A stretch of DNA of 64,000 nucleotides from the NCBI GenBank assembly GCA_964509425.1, contig CAZDWZ010000013.1:62001-126000 (forward strand), written 5' to 3'. The stretch is from CAZDWZ01 sp964509425 (GTDB lineage: Bacteria; Bdellovibrionota_C; UBA2361; SZUA-149; CAZDWZ01). Below are positions 59,033 to 64,000 of this stretch, piece after piece (the first letter of the stretch is position 1; every line of letters starts with the position of its first letter). The position numbers and the translations under genes are program-made. A model generated the notes under the pieces. That model was given only the letters and a program-made list of their open reading frames with translations. It was not told the DNA's origin and did not search any database.

Positions 59033-59995
59033 TTAGTTCAGCGTCGTGTAAAATTGGCGAAGCCTCGACAGGAGTGCGTCGAGTTCCCCGCTGACGACAA
59101 TGCGGTCCACCCCGTGTGCGGTGGAGGCACCGATCGCCCTCGCGAGATCGTAGATCTCGCCATCCATCTGAACGACGATCTGCGCTGGGCTTCCCGGCAC
59201 CGGCATCGAGATGACGAGAGCTGTCGCGTTCTCTGCCGCAGCGGAGGAGACGAGCACTTTCGATGCCGTGTCACCGACGGCGAGGAAATTCGTGACGGCC
59301 CTCGGCCCGACGGTGCCCGGGTTCAGGATGGCGATCGTGCGGTCTCTAACGGTCTCGGTGTGGAACGCACGCGCGATGTTCTCGAGCATCTCGGCCCCTT
59401 CGAGCGCACAGCCTGCCGCCCACTCGTCGGGCACCTCGCTTGCCGCGATCAGCTTTGCGAGGCGAATGAAGGCCGCTTCATCCGGCCCCTCCGCGTTTGC
59501 TGCGGGCAGCCCGAAGTAGGCGAGCAAAGACCAGTGCGCTTCGCCGGCGTTTTTCAGCGCGGGGAGCGGCCGGCTCACCAGATCCGAAATCTCCGTCTGC
59601 CGCGTGCTGCGAGGTTTGTAGAGCGCCATAGGCCAGGACGCCGACTTCTGCGTGATCGTCTTCGCGGTGAGGGCGTCGAGCAGCAGCCCCAGGTCAGGCA
59701 GACAGCCGGCGGCCTGCAGCGCGGTCACGAACTCGTCCGCCCGGCTGGTCTTTCCGAAGCAGCCGATGATGGGGAGTTGTCGTGCCGTGAGCGCGGCGAT
59801 TGCGGGAGCCACGTCGGGTTCGCCGAAATCCCTGACAGACGGGACTGCGAGCACAACCCGGGTGTCTTTCGGCAGAGCCTGAAGTCGTTCGGGTTCATCG
59901 ATGAAACAGACTGGTGCGTCGGGAAATTTCACGAAGTGCGTCGCGCACTTCATGAGTCCCCAATACCATCGATCTCCCACAAAAGTGGGTTCCAT
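59033..59995 (-). CDS. Unrecognised GC-rich protein (320 aa)
   Basis: Start ATG 59995 with GGAGG 8 nt upstream. N-terminal Rossmann/receiver-like half: APVCFIDEPERLQALPKDTR, VVLAVPSV, LPIIGCFGKTSRADEFVTAL. C-terminal half: RTIAILNPGTVGPRAVTNFL, VLVSSAAAENATALVISM, IVVSGELDALLSRLRQF. No signal or membrane segment. The plus strand is open for 341 codons here but gives Arg/His-rich nonsense. Isolated, with GC-rich codon use. Function unknown. Confidence 0.6.
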   Translation of the reverse strand: MEPTFVGDRWYWGLMKCATHFVKFPDAPVCFIDEPERLQALPKDTRVVLAVPSVRDFGEPDVAPAIAALTARQLPIIGCFGKTSRADEFVTALQAAGCLPDLGLLLDALTAKTITQKSASWPMALYKPRSTRQTEISDLVSRPLPALKNAGEAHWSLLAYFGLPAANAEGPDEAAFIRLAKLIAASEVPDEWAAGCALEGAEMLENIARAFHTETVRDRTIAILNPGTVGPRAVTNFLAVGDTASKVLVSSAAAENATALVISMPVPGSPAQIVVQMDGEIYDLARAIGASTAHGVDRIVVSGELDALLSRLRQFYTTLN

Positions 59996-60349
59996 GGTGA
60001 GGTCCTCCGTAGAACATGTTGTTTTGAGCGACGATGGAAGCGACAGTCGCGTTTCGCCTCGAGCGTGGCTCAAAAATGAAAACCTTATTATCCAGTTCGC
60101 TGCCTTGTGCCTTCTCGGCGTGAAGGGACAAAGCGGCGAAGAGCTTCTCGATATTGAGTGGGGAGAGAGCCTGAAAAAATGATACGCGAATTCCTCATAA
60201 CCTCAAGGGATCGAGCGCGAGCAGTTACGAAATTTCGGGAGTCGCCATTCAATATTATTGTTCTATTGAGCCAAGCGTAGGGAGTGCGTGCTCAGAAGTG
60301 AAGTGCCGAGCGGCAAAAGATCGCAAGGAAGCGCTCGAGCGTCCGTCGA
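59996..60349. other. 354-bp region without a gene
   Basis: Between the GC-rich gene's start and the end of hemW. Short open frames here have no ribosome site or recognisable product. No hairpin stands out. Confidence 0.35.
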
Positions 60350-61546
60350 TTATTCACCGACTGATCGAGCAAGAGTTGAGAACACCGTATCCGAAAATAA
60401 AAAACCTCGATCGCTCAGCCTCACGAAGTGTTCGTCCATAACGAGAAGATTCTCTGCCTCGAGCTCTTTGAGCGGTGCGACAAACTGAGATTTTGGAGAG
60501 AGCGGAAACGACGTGGCATGCTCTTCCCAGCGGAACCCTTGCGCCGTTCGGAGACGGAGAAAGAAGAACTCAATTTCCTGCTGTTCGATGTTCAGTTGTT
60601 CTGTTCGTTGAATGGCGGAGCCGCCTGCCGTGATACGATTCATGTAATCTTCCGGACCGGGAATGTTGATCCAGCGAGAGGTTCCGTCGTTATCCCTGAA
60701 GTAGCTGTGCGCACCGGCGCCAAGCCCAAGATAATCTTCTCCGCTCCAATATCCGAGATTATGTCGGCATTCGGAGCCGGGAAGAGCGTAGTTTGAAATT
60801 TCATAGCGCTGATATCCGGAGGCGGAAAGCCTGTCCTTCGTTTGAGTATAGAGCTCCGCCTGAACGTCTTCGTCAAGTTCGCGAAGTGTTCCGCGCTTTT
60901 TCTGCCGGCCAAACTCAGTTCCGGGCTCGATGGTTAATCCATACGCCGAGATGTGATGGGGACCGAGTGAGATCGCCTGTTTCAGATCCGCTTCCCACTC
61001 GTCGCAGTTTTCCTCGTCGACTCCGAAGATAAAATCGAAGCTGAAGTTTGAGAATCCGGCAGCTCGAACATTTTCAACGGCACGGAGAATCTCTTCCGTG
61101 CTGTGCCAACGGCCGAGAAGTTTTCTCTTCCGTTCGGAGAAGCTTTGTACGCCGAGACTGATTCGGTTCACGCCAGCCTCGCGAATGCCTTCGAGTCGCT
61201 CGCGATCCAGAGCCTCGAAAACCGTTCCCGGATTTGTCTCCATCGTAATTTCGGTGGTCCCGAGCACCGTCGTGTAGGCGCGGATTTCTCCGAGAAGCTT
61301 TCTGTAGCTCGCCGGGGAAAACAATGACGGAGTTCCGCCGCCAAAAAAAATTGAGTGGCAGGTTCTGCCTTTCCACCGCTCCGACTGCATTGCCGCACGG
61401 AGCTCTCCGAGGAGAGCGTTCACATAGCGCTCTTCGGGCATAGATGTTTCCGACGCGGGGTTCACCCCGTAACTATTAAAATCGCAATACGGACATTTCC
61501 GGATGCAATAGGGGATATGGAGATACAGTCCGAATGTGGACTTCAT
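60350..61546 (-). CDS. hemW: HemW-type radical SAM protein (heme chaperone)
   Basis: 398 aa. Radical SAM cluster cysteines C14, C18, C21 in YCIRKCPYCDFNSYG; FFGGGTPSLF; ETNPGTV; GVNRISLGVQSF; FSFDFIFGVDEEN; C-terminal HemW domain (CRHNLGYWSGEDYLGLGAGA). Formerly annotated as oxygen-independent coproporphyrinogen oxidase; the CxxxCxxC spacing with a following aromatic-less CDF and missing fourth Cys fit HemW. Starts within the ygfZ stop (ATGA overlap). Confidence 0.93.
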   Translation of the reverse strand: MKSTFGLYLHIPYCIRKCPYCDFNSYGVNPASETSMPEERYVNALLGELRAAMQSERWKGRTCHSIFFGGGTPSLFSPASYRKLLGEIRAYTTVLGTTEITMETNPGTVFEALDRERLEGIREAGVNRISLGVQSFSERKRKLLGRWHSTEEILRAVENVRAAGFSNFSFDFIFGVDEENCDEWEADLKQAISLGPHHISAYGLTIEPGTEFGRQKKRGTLRELDEDVQAELYTQTKDRLSASGYQRYEISNYALPGSECRHNLGYWSGEDYLGLGAGAHSYFRDNDGTSRWINIPGPEDYMNRITAGGSAIQRTEQLNIEQQEIEFFFLRLRTAQGFRWEEHATSFPLSPKSQFVAPLKELEAENLLVMDEHFVRLSDRGFLFSDTVFSTLARSVGE

Positions 61547-62436
61547 GATAGATCGAGCGGCTTCCCCAAGGCGGAGAAAACCGTGCCGGAATCGATGGCC
61601 GAGGTTTTAAGAAGGGCCAGGCCGTAGCTTTTTCCGTTTTCCGGAGAATAGATCCAGCTGGTAATGACTCCAGAGACCGCACCTTCGGCATTTTTAACTT
61701 CGGTTCCCGCGGAGAACTCGCTTGTGTCACCAGTGATCTGAAAACGAACGAAGCGGCGATTGGGTCGTCCGCGGGCGGTCGCCATCTCGACGACTTCCTG
61801 TCCCGCGTAACATCCTTTGTTAAACGAAACGAGGTCCGTCACTTCTGTTTCCGGCCCCAAGACTTTTTCATTCAAGTCCGGGCCGAACTGCGGGACGCCC
61901 GCTTTCAATCGGAGGAGTTGATACGAGTCCTCTCCCGCGCACGGCACCTCGGGAGGGAGAGTCCAGCCCGCGGCAAGGGTGGTGACCACGAAGGTTGAAG
62001 ACAATTCCCCGAGTTTGCTCTCAAACACGAAGCTGTTCTCGAAATTCCCGGCGAGCGTCTCGCGCTTGCTTCCAAAAATTTGCTTCACTCGATAGTCGGT
62101 GCTGAGCGACTGCACCTGCACATCATCCGACACACGGAATTGGAGAATGGCGGCAAGGAGCTCATTTTCATCTGGAATCGGGTCCGAGACGAGGAGAAAC
62201 CCGCCGCTTACCCGGGCGAGAATGAACTGCCCGAAAATTCGCCCCTGCGGGGACAGCACGAGCGACCAAGCACCGGCTCCCGGTCGAAGCGATTTCACAT
62301 TCTGCGTGATTCGGCCGTGGAGATAGCGCTCCGCGTCGGCGCCGGAGATGAAAAGCACGGGAAGAGGCTGCCGCTCCACGGCGAGCAAGTCTCTGGAAGC
62401 CTCAAGAATTTTGTCGTTCGGGGACATATGTTCCAT
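61543..62436 (-). CDS. ygfZ: Folate-binding YgfZ/GcvT-like Fe-S maintenance protein
   Basis: 297 aa from ATG 62436 (other starts: ATG 62427, TTG 62484). Signature FNKGCYAGQEVVEMATARGR with the conserved cysteine, plus N-terminal ISGADAERYLHGRITQNVKSL and LSPQGRIFGQFIL. YgfZ helps repair or assemble Fe-S clusters in radical-SAM and related enzymes; its coupling to hemW, an Fe-S protein, fits. Confidence 0.92.
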   Translation of the reverse strand: MEHMSPNDKILEASRDLLAVERQPLPVLFISGADAERYLHGRITQNVKSLRPGAGAWSLVLSPQGRIFGQFILARVSGGFLLVSDPIPDENELLAAILQFRVSDDVQVQSLSTDYRVKQIFGSKRETLAGNFENSFVFESKLGELSSTFVVTTLAAGWTLPPEVPCAGEDSYQLLRLKAGVPQFGPDLNEKVLGPETEVTDLVSFNKGCYAGQEVVEMATARGRPNRRFVRFQITGDTSEFSAGTEVKNAEGAVSGVITSWIYSPENGKSYGLALLKTSAIDSGTVFSALGKPLDLS

Positions 62437-62547
62437 GCCGCGGCGCGCTTTGGTCCCGATCTCGACGGGTCCGGTCAAAGACAACGCCTAAAATCTGACC
62501 GGCCTTTCTCAGTCACGCCGGATATCCGGTGATGGAAGATATAGGGA

Positions 62548-63198
62548 TTAGCGGATGACTTCAAACAGGTGTTTGAAGACGAACGTAGAATTCCAGTAAA
62601 TGATGAACGCCCGTCCTTTTATTCGGGAGATTTCAAGGAAGGGGTTTTCCCAATAGCGGGAGTCCCGGGATTGATCACGGTTATCTCCGAGGAGCAGCAC
62701 TTTTCCGGGGGGAACCACCACCGGACCGAAGTCTTTGATTCCGCCGCGGACCCAGATCGCATAGTCGCTGTCTTTGTCGAGCACCTGGCCATTAATATAG
62801 AGCTTCATGCCCTTTACTTGAATCGTGTCGCCCGGAACACCGATGACCCGCTTGATGATGTTCGTTCCCGAATCTTCCGGGAGTGTGAACACCACGACAT
62901 CTCCACGCTCCGGCACTCGGTAGTCGAACACCGTCTCCGTCATGAGCGGAAGACGGAAGCCGTAGCTCAATTTGTTCACGAGGATATGGTCGCCGATCTC
63001 CAAGGTGGGGACCATCGAGGCGGAGGGGATCTTAAACGCTTCGACGACGGAGGCCTTCAGCACAATGGCCATCACGACGAAGAACATCAGGGTCTTTGCC
63101 AGCTCGTACCCATCAGCGAGCATCCCGCTCTTTTGTTGAGACTGTCCGCCGAGGGGATTGTATCGCTTCTGATTCTGCTGATTGAGGTGAAGTGACAA
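62548..63198 (-). CDS. lepB: Signal peptidase I
   Basis: Inner-membrane serine protease that removes signal peptides. 216 aa, TTG start at 63198 with AAAGG upstream. Membrane helix LAKTLMFFVVMAIVLKASVV, catalytic Ser61 in IPSASMVPTL, Lys116 in NIIKRVIGVPGD, and box E GDNRDQSRDSR. One transmembrane helix rather than two as in E. coli. The first ~28 residues are polar. Confidence 0.96.
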   Translation of the reverse strand: MSLHLNQQNQKRYNPLGGQSQQKSGMLADGYELAKTLMFFVVMAIVLKASVVEAFKIPSASMVPTLEIGDHILVNKLSYGFRLPLMTETVFDYRVPERGDVVVFTLPEDSGTNIIKRVIGVPGDTIQVKGMKLYINGQVLDKDSDYAIWVRGGIKDFGPVVVPPGKVLLLGDNRDQSRDSRYWENPFLEISRIKGRAFIIYWNSTFVFKHLFEVIR

Positions 63199-63288
63199 GC
63201 GAACCTTTCGTTTAAGTAGTTGAATGAATCTCAGATTATTTCCTTGAACATTCTAACTCATTCAGTCGGCACAGAGAAGGTGTGAGCT

Positions 63289-63621
63289 TTACGCATTAAA
63301 CGCCTGCTTCCGCCCGAAGATGACAACCTGGCAATCTACCTCTACATTTGGCTCTTTCGTAACGATCGTGCAGACGAAAATCCCCGACTCGAAAGCCCGT
63401 TCTTTCAGGATTTCCACCCTCGATTCTTCCGAAACGTTCATGCGGGCTTTGATCGAGTAGTTTAGTTCTACTTCTACGTTTCCCGGCTTATCATTTAGTA
63501 TTTTCGTGATGACCCCAAAAATCGGATAGGTCTTTCCAACTTCGACATCACTCGGCGCGACTTGCAGGCCAAGTTCCTCAAAGAGGTCGTTTCCACCGAG
63601 TTCTCGCTTTTCTTGCTCCAT
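63289..63621 (-). CDS. Small hypothetical protein (110 aa)
   Basis: Acidic helical N-terminus (KRELGGNDLFEELGLQ), then a beta-rich domain EVGKTYPIFGVITKIL, NVEVELNYSIKARMNV, GIFVCTIVTKEP, VDCQVVIFG, which could be a small OB- or SH3-like barrel. No signal peptide. No family recognised. Confidence 0.6.
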   Translation of the reverse strand: MEQEKRELGGNDLFEELGLQVAPSDVEVGKTYPIFGVITKILNDKPGNVEVELNYSIKARMNVSEESRVEILKERAFESGIFVCTIVTKEPNVEVDCQVVIFGRKQAFNA

Positions 63622-63765
63622 GACGACTCCAACCGCTCGCGCCCTGTTTTTACTGCGGTAAACACCGCGACGGGTTCAACACCCTATTCCACTTAATCAA
63701 AGCGGATTGACACTATACTTCACAGATAATTGACTTGGGAGATGGGGGAACTGCGAATTCTACAA

Positions 63766-63785
63766 TACCGAATGGCGATTCGGTA
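63766..63785. repeat. Perfect 8-bp hairpin
   Basis: TACCGAAT-GGCG-ATTCGGTA in the 270-bp gap between the 110-aa gene and the partial gene at the right edge. Could be that partial gene's terminator. Confidence 0.5.
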
Positions 63786-63891
63786 TCGAGTACGCGAAGG
63801 GCGCGAGACCTGACCCCTCAAAAGATACGCGGACCCGTCACACGACGAGGAAGCGCGTTCGACGACTATATATATTGATGAGCGTTTTCGC

Positions 63892-64000
63892 TCAGCCGGC
63901 TTTTGCAACCTTTCGGCGGACTCGGGTGTCGGTTCCGGATCTCCAGAACTCTTCATACGAGGCGAAACCGGGGATCCGGTCTCCTGGATTCAGCACCGCA
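63892..64000 (-). CDS. C-terminal end of an unidentified protein, cut by window edge
   Basis: The minus frame entering at the right edge is open with a protein-like end: VLNPGDRIPGFASYEEFW followed by a basic tail ending RRKVAKAG and a stop at 63892-63894. Only 35 residues are visible; family not recognised. Confidence 0.4.
   Translation of the reverse strand, partial: AVLNPGDRIPGFASYEEFWRSGTDTRVRRKVAKAG

Noticed and set aside
59054..60079. 341-codon open frame on the plus strand
   Set aside because: It mirrors the minus-strand gene 59033-59995, gives Arg/His-rich sequence and has no ribosome site; the minus gene has GGAGG.

Overview
The window reads as chromosomal DNA from a Gram-negative (diderm), moderately GC-rich bacterium. 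The evidence is a complete Mla lipid-transport operon, a type IV pilus secretin operon, a prepilin peptidase, many lipoproteins with a lipobox, signal peptidase I and an SbmA/BacA-like ABC exporter. Gene content (pilMNO-pilQ-aroK, a DUF6502 regulator-like gene, an HNH endonuclease of the type multicopy in deltaproteobacterial-grade lineages) fits a Myxococcota/Bdellovibrionota/Desulfobacterota-like organism. This is inference; no rRNA or tRNA is present to settle it.

Layout. 1-3.7 kb: the 3' end of glmS coupled to a CysQ-like phosphatase, an acyltransferase, and a leader with strong hairpins before a 58-aa gene. 3.9-5.6 kb: a very basic CYTH-domain protein and a zinc-ribbon membrane protein. 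5.8-10.3 kb: an exported protein followed by TadE-TadG-TadE pseudopilin-like genes. 10.5-16.7 kb: priA, trpD-trpF on the minus strand, and a divergent GT-C-like membrane protein carrying a perfect 9-bp tandem repeat. 17-25.7 kb: pilM-pilN-pilO, pilQ (no pilP; PilQ itself has a lipobox), aroK, two lipoproteins, a TPR-like gene and aroQ. 25.8-31.4 kb: a KdsD-like isomerase, a DUF4124 protein, pilD, a YbjN-like protein, a RibD-type reductase, a lipoprotein and a DUF6502 gene. 31.6-40 kb: an island of small envelope and stress-type proteins (glycine-zipper lipoproteins, three-BON protein, DUF883, DUF1328, RlpA-like, bacterial PH-like, SbmA-like ABC exporter).

40-47 kb is accessory. It has two membrane-anchored SGNH hydrolases around a very GC-rich single gene bracketed by large palindromes, and four copies of a ~90-bp repeat, two of which enclose a truncated HNH gene in inverted orientation. 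47-57 kb: uvrD with a long inverted repeat over its start, rlmE, mlaE-F-D-C, an orphan ABC-2 permease and a fluoride exporter. 57-64 kb: an Asp/Glu racemase with a DUF3574 lipoprotein, two unrecognised GC-rich genes, then hemW-ygfZ-lepB.

The strongest candidate for an undescribed system is in 32.7-39.4 kb. Six palindromes of form TGAYYNNRRTCA (CRP/FNR-like TGA-N6-TCA) sit upstream of nearly every transcription unit there. This suggests a locally clustered regulon of envelope proteins under one regulator whose gene is not in the window.
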